The notes: a model not told the origin generated them from the sequence alone. DNA of 64,000 nucleotides from Pseudoxanthomonas winnipegensis (GCF_004283755.1 NZ_SHMH01000004.1:124001-188000); one strand, 5' to 3'. Shown: positions 43,440-52,947, counted from the stretch's first letter. A program made the numbers and translations.

Positions 43440-44444
43440 ATGACTGCCGTAGCCGACGACGACGCCCCCCTGGACGCCCCCGCCACACAGGTCCCGCGCA
43501 GCGCCCAGGTACCCACGCACGCGGCCGGGCGCCGGTTCGACGCGGTGCTGGCCGAGCTGTTCCCCGAGTTTTCCCGCTCGCGCCTGTCCGAATGGATCAA
43601 GTCCGGCGACGCGCGCCTGGACGGCGAGGTGGTGCGCCCGCGCGACCCGGTCACCCCCGGCCAGGTCGCCACGCTGGACGCCGTGCTGGACCCCCAGACC
43701 CACGCCCAGCCCGAGGACATCCCCCTGCAGGTGCTGTACGAGGACAGCGAGGTCCTGGTGCTGGACAAGCCGGCCGGGCTGGTGGTCCACCCCGGCGCCG
43801 GCAACCCGACCGGCACCCTGGTCAACGCCCTGCTGTTCCGCGACCCGGCGCTGTCCGCGCTGCCGCGCGCCGGCATCGTCCATCGCCTGGACAAGGACAC
43901 CTCCGGGGTCATGGTCGTGGCCAAGACCCTGCCGGCGCACAACTCGCTGGTGGCGCAGCTCTCGGCACGCGAGGTGCATCGGCAGTATCTGGCGGTGGTG
44001 GTCGGCGCGATGGTGTCCGGCGCGACCGTCGATGCGCCGATCGACCGCCATCCGCGCGACCGGCTGAAGATGGCCGTGCGCGAGGACGGGCGCGATGCGG
44101 TCACCCACGTGCGCCTGCGCGAACGCTTCCGCGGCCATACCGCGGTCGAGTGCCGGCTGGAGACCGGCCGTACCCACCAGATCCGTGTGCACATGGCGCA
44201 TCTGCGCTTTCCCATCGTCGGCGATCCGCTCTACGGCGGTCCGCTGCGCCTGCCGCGCGGGGCGAGCGAGGAACTCAACGCCCAGCTGCGCGGCTTCCGC
44301 CGCCAGGCCCTGCACGCCGAGACGCTGGAGTTCAGCCACCCGACCACCGGCGAGCCGGTGCGCACCAGTGCGCCGGTCCCGGCCGACATGCTGGCGCTGA
44401 TGGCGGCGCTGCGCGACGACGCGGCCGCGCACAAGCGCAAGTGA
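43440..44444 (+). CDS. rluD: 23S rRNA pseudouridine synthase RluD
   Basis: Forms pseudouridines in helix 69 of 23S rRNA (E. coli positions 1911, 1915 and 1917), needed for proper ribosome assembly. It is 334 residues. An N-terminal S4 RNA-binding domain ([20 protein letters not shown]) is followed by the catalytic domain with Asp151 in [12 protein letters not shown] and the conserved [15 protein letters not shown]. The GTGA overlap at its end couples it to pgeF, as in many Gram-negative bacteria. Confidence 0.96.
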   Translation: MTAVADDDAPLDAPATQVPRSAQVPTHAAGRRFDAVLAELFPEFSRSRLSEWIKSGDARLDGEVVRPRDPVTPGQVATLDAVLDPQTHAQPEDIPLQVLYEDSEVLVLDKPAGLVVHPGAGNPTGTLVNALLFRDPALSALPRAGIVHRLDKDTSGVMVVAKTLPAHNSLVAQLSAREVHRQYLAVVVGAMVSGATVDAPIDRHPRDRLKMAVREDGRDAVTHVRLRERFRGHTAVECRLETGRTHQIRVHMAHLRFPIVGDPLYGGPLRLPRGASEELNAQLRGFRRQALHAETLEFSHPTTGEPVRTSAPVPADMLALMAALRDDAAAHKRK

Positions 44445-45211
44445 GCGCCCTGCTGCCCGCGCACTGGCCCGCGCCGCCCGGCGTGCGCGCGCTGGTGACG
44501 CTGCGCTTCGGTGCCGGCGGCTCGGCTGCGCCGTTTGACACCTTCAACCTGGGCAACCGCAGCGCCGCCGCGGGCGATGACCCCGCACAGGTGGAGGCCA
44601 ACCGCGCCGAGCTGGCCGCGTTGGCGGGCCTGCCGTCGCTGCCGCACTGGCTGCGCCAGGTGCATGGCACCGGTGTGGCGCGCTTCGAGACACCGCTCGG
44701 CGCGCCGCGCGCGCAGGACGATGAACCGGAAGGCGACGCCGCCGTCACCGACGTACCCGGCGTGGTGCTGGCCATCCTCACCGCCGACTGCCTGCCGGTG
44801 GTGTTCGCCGCCGCCGACGGCAGCGAGGTGGCCGCCGCCCACGCTGGCTGGCGCGGGCTGGCCGATGGGGTGCTGGAGCGCACCGTCGCCGCGATGCGCA
44901 CGCCGGCCGCGCATGTGCGCGCCTGGCTGGGCCCGGCGGCGGGACCGGAGGCCTATGAGATCGGCCAGGACGTGTTCGACGCGTTCACCGCGAGCGACCC
45001 CGGCGCCGCCGCGGCCTTCGTCGCGACCCGCCCCGGCCACTGGCGCGTGGACCTGTACGCGCTGGCGCGCCGACGCCTGGCCGCGGTCGGCGTGACCGAC
45101 GTGCACGGCGGCACGCTGTGCACCATCGGCGACCCGCAGCGCTTCTTCTCGCATCGCCGCGACCGCCGCAGCGGTCGCATGGCCACCCTGGTGTGGCGGG
45201 CGCCGACATGA
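44441..45211 (+). CDS. pgeF: PgeF/YfiH-family peptidoglycan editing factor
   Basis: 256 residues from GTG at 44441, overlapping the rluD stop by 4 bases. The metal/active-site residues of the family are present: His75 (RQVHGTGV), Cys117 (TADCLPVVF) and His134 (AAHAGWRGL). In E. coli YfiH removes wrongly incorporated L-serine from peptidoglycan precursors; older annotations call it polyphenol oxidase or laccase. It overlaps the DCC gene in an ATGA. Family assignment is firm; the exact activity here is inferred. Confidence 0.93.
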   Translation: MSALLPAHWPAPPGVRALVTLRFGAGGSAAPFDTFNLGNRSAAAGDDPAQVEANRAELAALAGLPSLPHWLRQVHGTGVARFETPLGAPRAQDDEPEGDAAVTDVPGVVLAILTADCLPVVFAAADGSEVAAAHAGWRGLADGVLERTVAAMRTPAAHVRAWLGPAAGPEAYEIGQDVFDAFTASDPGAAAAFVATRPGHWRVDLYALARRRLAAVGVTDVHGGTLCTIGDPQRFFSHRRDRRSGRMATLVWRAPT

Positions 45212-45648
45212 GCGCGCCCGCGCCCTCCGGCGGCGATTCCGCCGTGGAGACGCGGGGCGCGGCGATCATCGTGTTCGACGGCGCGTGCGCCATGTGCAAC
45301 GGCTGGGTGCGCTTCCTGCTGCGTCACGATCGCGCCGCGCGCTATCGCTTCGCCGCCATGCAGGGCCGCACCGGCGCGGCCCTGCTGGCCGAGCACGGCC
45401 TGGACCCGCACGACCCGTCCTCGTTCCTGCTGGTAGACCGCGACGGCGCCCACGTCGAGACCGACGCCATCGCGCGCGTGCTCGGTGGCCTCGGCGGCGG
45501 CTGGCCGGTGCTGGCTACGGCCGCGCGCGCCGTGCCGCGCGGCGCGCGCGACCGCGTCTATCGCTGGGTCGCCCGCAACCGCCGGCGCTGGGCCGGCGCC
45601 ACCTGCACCGTGCCCAGCCCCGAGCAACGCGACCGCTTCCTGGACTGA
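45208..45648 (+). CDS. DCC-family (DUF393) thiol-disulfide oxidoreductase-like protein
   Basis: 146 residues. FDGACAMCNGWVRFLLRHD carries the DCC family signature with a C27-x2-C30 pair like a thioredoxin active site. HDPSSFLLVDRDGAHVETDAI and a basic C-terminal part follow. Function unknown; a redox role is inferred from the CxxC. It is the third gene of the overlapping rluD-pgeF-DCC cluster and converges on the TonB receptor gene 8 bases later. Confidence 0.88.
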   Translation: MSAPAPSGGDSAVETRGAAIIVFDGACAMCNGWVRFLLRHDRAARYRFAAMQGRTGAALLAEHGLDPHDPSSFLLVDRDGAHVETDAIARVLGGLGGGWPVLATAARAVPRGARDRVYRWVARNRRRWAGATCTVPSPEQRDRFLD

Positions 45649-45656
45649 GGGCGGCT

Positions 45657-48092
45657 TCAGAAGGTGAAGCGCACCCGCCCGTAGTAGTACGCGCCGTTGC
45701 TGCCGATCGGCGAGAGCACGTCGTAGGGCAGGTTGCCGAAGTAGGCGATATCCGGGATCGAGCGGTCCGGATACTGGTCGAGCAGGTTCTGCCCGCCCAG
45801 GGCGATGCTCCACTGCGGCGTGATGCGGTATTCGACTTCCGCATCAAGCTGGTACTCGGCGCTATAGGTCTGGCGCGGAACGAAGCCGTCGCCGAAGTCG
45901 AACACGCGCGTGGCCTTGCCATAACGGCTCAGGCGCGAGGTCAGCGACCACTTGTCGTCGCTCCAACTCGCCGCCAGCGCGGCGCGCGTGCGCGGCGTGG
46001 CCTCGGTCAGCGTGTTGCTCTCTTCCACGCCGAACAGCACGTAGTCCGGGTCCAGCGCGAGCAGCTGCCCGGGCGTGGCGACCAGATGCTTCAACTCGGT
46101 CTTGGCGTAGCTCCAGGTGCCGGTCAGCAGCAGCTGACCATCGCCGACGGACTGGCGCCAGTTGCTGACCAGTTCCGCGCCGCGGGTGCGAGTGTCGGCG
46201 GCGTTGACGAAGAAGCTGGCGCTCTGCACGCCGCCCACGCCGAAGCGGTCCTGCACGAAATCGGTCAGCGCATCGCCGGTGATGTCCTCGGACAGCGCGA
46301 CGCGGTCGTCGATGTCGATCTGGAAGAAGTCCAGCGACAGGTCGAACTGGCTGCCGATGCGGCTGGTGAAGCCGAGACTGTAGTTGTGCGACTTCTCCGG
46401 CTTGAGCGGCTGGGCGCCCAGCGCCTGGGCGATGGGGTTGTTGACCGACAGCAGCCGGCCCTGCACCAGGCGGCCGGCGGCGTCGTAGCCGGTGGAGGTG
46501 GCCTCGTAGCCGATCTGGCTCAGCGAGGGCGCGCGGAAGTTGTTGGACACCGCCGCGCGCACGGCGAAGGCGGGCACGAACTCGTAGCGCGCGGCCAGCT
46601 TGCCGGTCCACTGGCCGCCGAAGTCCTGGTAGTGCTCGTAGCGGCCGGCGATGTCGGTGGAGAAGTGCTCGCCGAACTGGCTGGACAGCGAGGCGTAAGC
46701 GCTGGCGACGTTGCGCGACAGGTCGGCCACGTCCTGCGGGGTCAGGCCGCCGCCGGCCTGCGAGCCGGTCGGGCGGTCGGTGTAGGGGCCGGCCGCGTAG
46801 CTGGCCGGGTCGCCGGCGCCGGTCTCGTAGCGCTCGCGGCGGAACTCCACGCCGGTGCCCAGCGTGTGGGTGGCCGTGCCGGCCTCGAACACCCGGCTCA
46901 GGTCCAGGTTGGCCACGGTCTGGTCGAAGGCGTAGTCGCCGGTCTTGAAGCGCGTGGGGCTGCCCGGGCCGAGCGAGGCGTTGAGCGAATCCTTCAGCCG
47001 GTAGGTGAAGTCGTTGTGCCCGTAGTCCAGGCTGGCGTCGTAAGCCCATTCGCCCCACTGGCCGCGCGCGCCGGCCACGGCCTGGGCGTCGCGGTTCTCG
47101 CCCAGCGACACTGGGCGGTAGCCGCGCGGGTAGACCTGCTTCCAGTTGGCCACGCTGTCGGGATAGCGGAAGTAGTTGGCGCCCTGCGTGTCGCGCTGGT
47201 TGAAGGTGCCGAAGGCATAGAACTCGGAGGTGGCGCCGAACGGCACCGCGGCGTTGATCCAGGCGTTGAGGTCCTTGGACTTGCCGTCGCCCAGCACGTA
47301 GTTGCGCTTGCCGGCCAGGGCCAGGTTGTCCGGCGTCTGCTCCTCGAAGAAGGGAATCTGGTCGAAGCCGGCGCGGTTGGTGCCTTCGCGGTTCTTCAGC
47401 TCCACGCCCAGCTTGAAGAAGCCGTCCTCGCCGATGCGATCGCCGACCTTGGCGCTGAAGAAGCTGGTCTGGCCGTCGGTGATCTCGCGGTGGATCGGTT
47501 CGACATCGGTGTGGTTGGCGCCGAAACTGGCCTCGATCGCGCTGGCGTCCGGATCGTCGTCCAGGATCACGTTGATCACCCCGGCCACCGCATCCGAGCC
47601 GTATTGCGCGCCGGCGCCGTCGCGCAGCACCTCGATGCGCTTGATCGCGCTGATCGGGATGGCGTTGAAATCGACCGGCGTGGTGCCCTTGCCGATCTTG
47701 CTGTCGGTGTTGACCAGGGCCGAGGTGTGGCGGCGCTTGCCGTTGACCAGCACCAGCACCTGGTCGGGCGAAAGCCCGCGCAGCTGCGCGGCGCGCACGT
47801 GGTCGGCGCCGCCGGAGTTGGACTGACGCGGGAAGTTGAACGAGGGCAGCAGCGCCTGCAGCGCGCTGCCCAGTTCGCCATTGACTACGCCGGCCTTGCG
47901 GATGTCCTCGGCGGTGAGCACATCCACCGGCGCGGTGGACTCGAGCACCGTGCGGTTGCTGGCGCGGGTGCCGGTGACGATCACCGTGTCCAGGTTGGTG
48001 GCGGTGGCCGGGGCGGCGTCCTGGGCGAAGGCGGGGGCCGACAGGGCCAGGGCGATGGCCAGGCTCAGCGGCCTGACGAACGGGGACGACAT
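45657..48092 (-). CDS. TonB-dependent outer-membrane receptor
   Basis: 811 residues from the ATG at 48090-48092, with AGGAGA upstream. A signal peptide ends at AFAQDA. There is a TonB-box-like DTVIVTGTRAS, a plug domain (STAPVDVLTAEDIRKAG, VLVLVNGKRRHTSALVN, IKRIEVLRDGAGAQYGSDAV), and then a beta-barrel ending in GRVRFTF with the terminal Phe needed for outer-membrane insertion. The ligand is not evident; neither a FecI/FecR pair nor a B12 riboswitch is nearby. Two nested palindromes lie in its 5' leader. It is divergent from the DUF3574 gene. Confidence 0.93.
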   Translation of the reverse strand: MSSPFVRPLSLAIALALSAPAFAQDAAPATATNLDTVIVTGTRASNRTVLESTAPVDVLTAEDIRKAGVVNGELGSALQALLPSFNFPRQSNSGGADHVRAAQLRGLSPDQVLVLVNGKRRHTSALVNTDSKIGKGTTPVDFNAIPISAIKRIEVLRDGAGAQYGSDAVAGVINVILDDDPDASAIEASFGANHTDVEPIHREITDGQTSFFSAKVGDRIGEDGFFKLGVELKNREGTNRAGFDQIPFFEEQTPDNLALAGKRNYVLGDGKSKDLNAWINAAVPFGATSEFYAFGTFNQRDTQGANYFRYPDSVANWKQVYPRGYRPVSLGENRDAQAVAGARGQWGEWAYDASLDYGHNDFTYRLKDSLNASLGPGSPTRFKTGDYAFDQTVANLDLSRVFEAGTATHTLGTGVEFRRERYETGAGDPASYAAGPYTDRPTGSQAGGGLTPQDVADLSRNVASAYASLSSQFGEHFSTDIAGRYEHYQDFGGQWTGKLAARYEFVPAFAVRAAVSNNFRAPSLSQIGYEATSTGYDAAGRLVQGRLLSVNNPIAQALGAQPLKPEKSHNYSLGFTSRIGSQFDLSLDFFQIDIDDRVALSEDITGDALTDFVQDRFGVGGVQSASFFVNAADTRTRGAELVSNWRQSVGDGQLLLTGTWSYAKTELKHLVATPGQLLALDPDYVLFGVEESNTLTEATPRTRAALAASWSDDKWSLTSRLSRYGKATRVFDFGDGFVPRQTYSAEYQLDAEVEYRITPQWSIALGGQNLLDQYPDRSIPDIAYFGNLPYDVLSPIGSNGAYYYGRVRFTF

Positions 48093-48116
48093 GGCGGTTC
48101 TCTCCTGAAGCGATAA

Positions 48117-48186
48117 CGGTCGCGACCGGTCGCGCCGGCCGTGGCGGCGACTGGGGTCGGCAAGGATTGCTGCATCCATCCGGATG
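48117..48186 (-). promoter_or_regulatory. Palindromes upstream of the TonB receptor gene
   Basis: Two overlapping perfect palindromes, CGGTCGCGACCG (48117-48128) and CGCGACCGGTCGCG (48121-48134), sit 25-42 bases before the start codon. CATCCGGATG at 48177-48186 is followed by the only AT-rich run nearby (GATATATTAACTTGAC), a likely promoter region. They could be operator or leader-RNA elements. No known regulator motif was recognised. Confidence 0.45.
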
Positions 48187-48342
48187 AAGCGATATATTAA
48201 CTTGACGTAAAGGCGACGCGCGAGCCGTGGCTCGGTGCCGTGCGGCATGAGCTCATGCCGGGCGGTTATTCGTCATCGCGCCGCGTCGGCCTTTCGATCG
48301 TGTTCTCCTTGCCCGTTTCCGCCCCCCACCGAGACCCTGCCG

Positions 48343-48819
48343 ATGCTGCTGCGTGCCCCGTTGATCGCCGTTCTGTTCACCTTGAGCGCCTGTGCCAGCG
48401 TCGCGCCTTCGCACCCCGCGCCCGCCGCCGTCAGCGCGACCCTGCAGGGCGATGCCTTGCGGCCGGCGCAGGCCAGCGGCTGGGTGCGCAGCGAGTTGTA
48501 CTTCGGCGTGGGCGTGGAGGAAGGGCCGGGCGGGCGGCACGAGGACCAGCCGATCAGCGAGGCGCAGTGGCGCGCCTTCCTCGACAAGGAGGTCACCGCG
48601 CGTTTCCCGGATGGTTTGACCGTGCTGGATGGCTACGGCCAGTGGCTGTTCCGCGGCGCCGCGGCGCCGGAGCGGCTGAAGACCAAGGTGCTGGTGATCT
48701 TGCACGAGGACACGCCTCAGCGCCGCGCCGACATCGAGGCCATCCGCCTGGCGTGGAAGCAGGCCACCGGCCACCAGTCGGTGCTGTGGTCGCGTCAGCC
48801 GGTGGAGGTGTCGTTCTGA
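48343..48819 (+). CDS. DUF3574 lipoprotein
   Basis: 158 residues. A lipoprotein signal ends FTLSAC (Cys17). The DUF3574 domain follows: WVRSELYFGVGVEEG, ISEAQWRAFLDKEVTARFPDG, GLTVLDGYGQWLF and VLVILHEDTPQRRADIEAIR. Function unknown. The ATG at 48343 fits the signal peptide; upstream sequence in frame does not. It precedes a GNAT gene with 5 bases between them, and lies divergent from a TonB-dependent receptor. Confidence 0.87.
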   Translation: MLLRAPLIAVLFTLSACASVAPSHPAPAAVSATLQGDALRPAQASGWVRSELYFGVGVEEGPGGRHEDQPISEAQWRAFLDKEVTARFPDGLTVLDGYGQWLFRGAAAPERLKTKVLVILHEDTPQRRADIEAIRLAWKQATGHQSVLWSRQPVEVSF

Positions 48820-48824
48820 GCGCC

Positions 48825-49286
48825 TTGCCTTTCCAGATCCGCATCGACGATCTGAGCGGCGCGCAGATCCGCGCGCTGCTCGAGTACCACCTGCGCCAGA
48901 TGCACGCCAATTCGCCGCCGGGCAGCGTGTTCGCGCTGGATCTGAGCGGCCTGCAGGCGCCGGGCATGACGGTGTGGAGCGCCTGGCGTGGGCAGGCGCT
49001 GGTCGCCATCGGCGCGCTCAAGGACTGGGGCGAGGGCACCGGCGAGCTCAAGTCCATGCGCACCCATCCGGACCGTCTGCGCCAGGGCGCGGCGGCCGCC
49101 GTGCTGGACCACATCATCGAGGTGGCGAAGGCCCGCGGCCTGCGCCGCCTGAGCCTGGAAACCGGGTCGGGCGAGGCCTTCGAGCCGGCGCTGGCCCTGT
49201 ACCGCAAGCGCGGCTTCAGCAACGGGCCGGCGTTCGGCGACTATGTCGCCAGCGATTTCAACCAGTTCCTGCACTTGCCGCTTTGA
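48825..49286 (+). CDS. GNAT N-acetyltransferase
   Basis: 153 residues from a TTG at 48825. The start is supported by the family beginning FQIRIDDLSGAQIRALLEYHL right after it. No ATG or GTG is available in frame without entering DUF3574. It contains the acetyl-CoA-binding region MRTHPDRLRQGAAAAVLDHI and the GLRRLSLETGSGEAFEPALALYRKRGF signature of a common GNAT group of unknown substrate. It ends 51 bases before the convergent Oar-like receptor gene. Confidence 0.85.
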   Translation: MPFQIRIDDLSGAQIRALLEYHLRQMHANSPPGSVFALDLSGLQAPGMTVWSAWRGQALVAIGALKDWGEGTGELKSMRTHPDRLRQGAAAAVLDHIIEVAKARGLRRLSLETGSGEAFEPALALYRKRGFSNGPAFGDYVASDFNQFLHLPL

Positions 49287-49337
49287 AGCATCGGTGCAGG
49301 CGGGCGAGGACATCGCCCGCCTGCACCAGGCCCCACG

Positions 49338-52300
49338 TCAGAAGTCGTAGGACACCGACAGCCGGATCGAGCGCGGTGGCTGGCGGATGGTGACGGTCTG
49401 GAACAGCGGGTTGTTGGGACTGGCGTCGGTGCTGGGCGTGGTCTGGGCGAAGGCGTAGCGCTGCAGCGCGACCTGGCTGTCGAGCACGTTGAAGATGCTG
49501 CCGGTGAAGGCCAGGCGGTGATCGCCGAAGTCCGGCGTCCAGGTCACGCCCAGGTCCAGCTGGGTCATCCACGGCATGCGGCCCTGCTTGCCCGGAGGCG
49601 AGGGTTCACCGTTGCAGAAGTGGTAGACGCTGCCATAGCCCAGCGGATCGAGCTGCTGCTGGCCGTAGAAGCTCAGGCAGTGGCGCGGCGTGCCCGACAC
49701 GGCCGCGAAGTTGGCCGACACCAGCCACTCCGGCGAGAAGGTGTAGTAGCCGTAGAGCTTGAGCTGATGGGTGTGGTCGTTGTTCTGCGGTCCGTTGGCG
49801 TTCTCCATGATCGTCCAGTTGTCCCAGTCGTAGCTGGTGGAGGTGCCGCCCTGGCTGGCATCCGAACGCACCTGGCCCTCGGTGTTGCCGTAGCTGCGCG
49901 AGAACACATAGCTGGCCTTGCCGTACCAGTTGTCGGCGACCGGATGCTCGAGCACCGCCTCCAGGCCGTAGTACTTGCGGATCAGCTTCTGCTTGAAGCC
50001 CAGGTCCTGCATGCTCATCGGGAAGTCGAAGTACGAGCCGTCCCCATCGATCATGGTGAAGACGTTGGTGCGGCCGGGATTGATCAGATAGCAGGTGTTG
50101 AAGTTGGCCACATCGTGCCCGGCGGCATTGGCCGCGGCGGCGACCTGCGACATCGAGCAGAAGTCGTCGATCGCGTTGCGCAGATTGCGGTAGGTGCTCT
50201 TCAGGCCCCACACCCAGGCATCGCCCAGCGTGTGTTCGAAGCCCAGGATGAACTCATCCTGGTATTCCGGCTCCAGCGTGCGCGCGGTGGCGGTCTTGGG
50301 ATCGGGCGCCTGTCCGAACTGGTTGAGCGCCGAGTACTCGCCGGAGATATCGGTCAGCCCGGTGGGCGAACCATCGGCGGCGATGCCCGAGTAGGTGTAC
50401 AGGTGGGTGGTGTTGTAGAAGCCGGCGGCGACGATCAGGCCGGGGTTGAGCGGCAGGCCCAGGTAGTAGCGTCCGGCGTTGGCGTAGACCTTGAAGCTCG
50501 AATCGCCGTGCACGTCCCAGGCCGCGCCCAGGCGCGGCGCCCATTGCGGCTTGGTCTGGCGGATGTAGGGCACGCCGTCGGAGTTGAAGTTGGTGAACTG
50601 GTCGTTGCGCAGGCCGATGCTCAGCAGCAGGTTGTCGGCCACCTGCCACTTGTCCTCGATGTACTGCGCCTTCTGCGAGGAGCTGATGGTGGTGATGCCG
50701 CTCCAGGTGTTGCGCTGGACGTAGTAGCCCGCAGCGCCGTTGGGGAAGCCGGCCACCGGGCCGATGCCGTGCGAGGCGTCCAGCGGCAGGCTGGGATCGT
50801 CGGCGCGCTGGTAGGACCAGACATAGCCCGGGCCCGGCGCATGGCCACCCTGGTCCAGGGCCTGCGAGCGGATGTTGTCGATGCCGGCGCTGAGGGTGTG
50901 GTTGCCCAGGGTCCAGGCCAGGTCCACGCGCAGGTTGCTGGAATGGTTGCCGCGGTCCGGTTCGCTGAGGTCGCCCTGGATCTGGTTGTTGTAGCGCGGC
51001 GTGCCGCCGTTGAGCGCCGGGTTCTGGTAGGTCCAGTTGTCCACGCGCACCAGGGTGGGGTCGTAGTTGGGCGGCTGCGCGTTGTACATCTTGGTGTCCA
51101 TCTCGCCGTAGGTGGCCGAGAGGGTGAGCGTGTCGGTCAGGTAGCCGGTATAGCGGGCCACCCACATGTCGCCGCCGTACTGGCTGTCGCCGTTGGCGTA
51201 CAGAAAGCCGCTGCGCGTCAGGGTCTTGTAGTCGTAGCCGTAGACGTTGCTGGAGCTATCCAGCCGGTCGCGCACGCCGGTCAGCTCCAGCAGGTTGTTG
51301 TCGTTGATGTTCCAGTTGAGCTTGACGTAGGCGCGCGGCATCTTGCTGGTCTGGCTGACGTAGTTGCCGCCGCTGTCCAGCGTGTTGGTGGAATCGGTCC
51401 AGTCGCGCTGGAACTCGCCGGCGGCGAAGAAGAACAGCCGGTCGCGGATGATCGGGCCGCCGGCGTAGGCCGAGACGGTGTAGCTGTCGGTGCGGTTGGC
51501 GCCGTTGTAGTGATACAGGTCGCCGGCCAGCGGCGAATCCGGCAGGCCGTTGGCGTAGTGGGAATTCTTGGCCTCGGCCCGGCCCCAGTCCGGCTGCCAA
51601 AGCACCTGCGCGCCGTAGTGCCACTGGTTGGTGCCGTGCTTGCCGACCGCGTTGATCACACCGCCGTCGGAGCGGCCGAACTGCGCGCTGTAGCCGCCGG
51701 TGTAGATCTCCTGCTGGTCGATGGCGCCGTAGGGCAGGGTCAGGCCGCCGGCGGTGTTGAGCGGGTCGGTCGTGTTGAAGCCGTTGATGTAGTAGGCGTT
51801 CTCGGTCGGCGAGGAGCCGCCGAAGCTCACCAGCTCCTTGCCCGTGTCGCTGTGGAAGCCGCCGCTGTTGGCGACCACGCCCGGTGCCAGCTTGGCGATG
51901 TCCTCGGCGTTGCGGGCCAGCGGCAGGCGCGCCAGTTGGCTGGCGGTGATGACCGTGCGCGAGTCCACCGCGGAGGCGTCGATGCTCGGCACCGCCGAGG
52001 CCGACACCTTGACGGCGCCCAGGTTGGTGGCGCCTGCCGTCGCCGCGGGCGCGGCGAAGGACACTTCCGAGGCCACGCCGACCTTCACCAGCACGTGGGC
52101 GTCGGCGCCGAGCGGCTGGCCGTCGCGGACCGCGCTCAGGGTGTATTCGCCCACCGGCAGGGCCGGGCTGCGGTACTGGCCATCGGCACCGACCTGGATC
52201 TCGCGGGTGGTGCCCGTGGCGCTCTGGATGCGGATGGTGCTGCCGGCCTCGGCCTGGCCGTACAGCGTGCCGGTCGTGGATTGGGCGAAGGCAGAGGGGC

Positions 52301-52361
52301 TGGCCGACAGCGCGAGCGCGGCCGCCAGGGCGTGGAACAGGAGGGAGCGGGAAAACGACAT
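49338..52361 (-). CDS. Oar-like TonB-dependent receptor with N-terminal carboxypeptidase-regulatory domain
   Basis: 1007 residues. The signal peptide (to SAFAQ, about 27) is followed by a CarboxypepD_reg-like beta-sandwich at 30-105 (GSTIRIQSATGTTREIQVG, SPALPVGEYTLSAVRDG), a plug domain (LARLPLARNAEDIAKLAPGV, FGGSSPTENAYYINGFNTTD, GGYSAQFGRSDGGVINAV), and a large beta-barrel ending SIRLSVSYDF with a terminal Phe. The Oar group includes receptors for proteins, peptides or polymers; the ligand here is unknown. The ATG at 52359-52361 has GGAGA upstream. Confidence 0.93.
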   Translation of the reverse strand: MSFSRSLLFHALAAALALSASPSAFAQSTTGTLYGQAEAGSTIRIQSATGTTREIQVGADGQYRSPALPVGEYTLSAVRDGQPLGADAHVLVKVGVASEVSFAAPAATAGATNLGAVKVSASAVPSIDASAVDSRTVITASQLARLPLARNAEDIAKLAPGVVANSGGFHSDTGKELVSFGGSSPTENAYYINGFNTTDPLNTAGGLTLPYGAIDQQEIYTGGYSAQFGRSDGGVINAVGKHGTNQWHYGAQVLWQPDWGRAEAKNSHYANGLPDSPLAGDLYHYNGANRTDSYTVSAYAGGPIIRDRLFFFAAGEFQRDWTDSTNTLDSGGNYVSQTSKMPRAYVKLNWNINDNNLLELTGVRDRLDSSSNVYGYDYKTLTRSGFLYANGDSQYGGDMWVARYTGYLTDTLTLSATYGEMDTKMYNAQPPNYDPTLVRVDNWTYQNPALNGGTPRYNNQIQGDLSEPDRGNHSSNLRVDLAWTLGNHTLSAGIDNIRSQALDQGGHAPGPGYVWSYQRADDPSLPLDASHGIGPVAGFPNGAAGYYVQRNTWSGITTISSSQKAQYIEDKWQVADNLLLSIGLRNDQFTNFNSDGVPYIRQTKPQWAPRLGAAWDVHGDSSFKVYANAGRYYLGLPLNPGLIVAAGFYNTTHLYTYSGIAADGSPTGLTDISGEYSALNQFGQAPDPKTATARTLEPEYQDEFILGFEHTLGDAWVWGLKSTYRNLRNAIDDFCSMSQVAAAANAAGHDVANFNTCYLINPGRTNVFTMIDGDGSYFDFPMSMQDLGFKQKLIRKYYGLEAVLEHPVADNWYGKASYVFSRSYGNTEGQVRSDASQGGTSTSYDWDNWTIMENANGPQNNDHTHQLKLYGYYTFSPEWLVSANFAAVSGTPRHCLSFYGQQQLDPLGYGSVYHFCNGEPSPPGKQGRMPWMTQLDLGVTWTPDFGDHRLAFTGSIFNVLDSQVALQRYAFAQTTPSTDASPNNPLFQTVTIRQPPRSIRLSVSYDF

Positions 52362-52534
52362 GGATCGGGTCTCCGGGGCGTGGTTGAGCGCGTCCGCACC
52401 GGCCGGGAGGACCAATGAGACATGCGGATCGCGGATGGCAAGAACTGCGGCCACGGCAACGCGTCCTGTGCGGACGTGGCGAACGGACACTGCGACTACG
52501 AGGAATCCCCTGGCGGAGCGCGTCCGCCAAGCGT

Positions 52535-52563
52535 TTTTTACCATTCTGTAATCGGTTTCACAA
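52535..52563 (-). promoter_or_regulatory. Possible promoter of the Oar-like receptor gene
   Basis: On the minus strand, TTGTGA (52558-52563) and TAAAAA (52535-52540) are spaced by 17 bases in the only AT-rich stretch upstream of the gene, giving a leader of about 165 bases. Match to sigma-70 consensus is moderate. Confidence 0.45.
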
Positions 52564-52761
52564 CCCACTGACAAAATCGACAGAAAGACCGCCCCGTCTA
52601 CGTTTCAGCGCGATCGACGGTGGTTGCGGCCGAAACCGTCGGTGCGATGGGTTGAAGCCGTCGGGGGCCGGCCGTGCGTGTCTGACTTTTCCGCTTTGGC
52701 GTAGGTCTTGTGCATCGCGTGGTGGGCGCCGTATCGCAACGCGAGGCCTGGATTAAAGTCC

Positions 52762-52855
52762 ATGGATCCCCGCGTTCGCGGGGATGACGAGCTTTGCGTT
52801 TGCAGTGCAAAACCGCGAGCAAGCCTCGCATCGTCGTTCCCGCGAAAGCGGTTAA
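52762..52855. repeat. Facing pair of TTCGCGGGGATGACG-type repeats
   Basis: GGATCCCCGCGTTCGCGGGG and ATGACGAG at 52763-52790 faces CGTCGTTCCCGCGAAAGCGG at 52831-52850. Both belong to the repeat type that bounds the segment at 16851-17152. The 682-base gap 52362-53043 also holds the receptor promoter and the inverted repeat at 52911; the rest shows nothing recognisable. Confidence 0.78.
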
Positions 52856-52910
52856 ACAACGACTTCCATGCGGAGGGCGAAAGCCCCTGGCGCCTGCATC
52901 GATCACCAAC

Positions 52911-52947
52911 GCGCACCAAAGGCACGCGAGGCGTGCCTTTGGTGCGC
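52911..52947. promoter_or_regulatory. Perfect 17-bp inverted repeat with 3-base loop upstream of poxB
   Basis: GCGCACCAAAGGCACGC at 52911-52927, loop GAG, and the exact complement at 52931-52947. It ends 96 bases before the poxB start. No T-run follows on either strand, so it is not a classical terminator. It could be an operator, an mRNA hairpin, or the palindrome of an unrecognised small mobile repeat. Confidence 0.6.

Noticed and set aside
45285..48116. Long plus-strand open frame opposite the first TonB receptor
   Set aside because: Antisense artefact of codon bias; the minus-strand receptor is fully supported.
49518..52418. Long open frame on the plus strand opposite the Oar-like receptor
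   Set aside because: Val/Gly/Arg-rich low-complexity product without domains; the minus-strand receptor has a signal peptide, plug and barrel.
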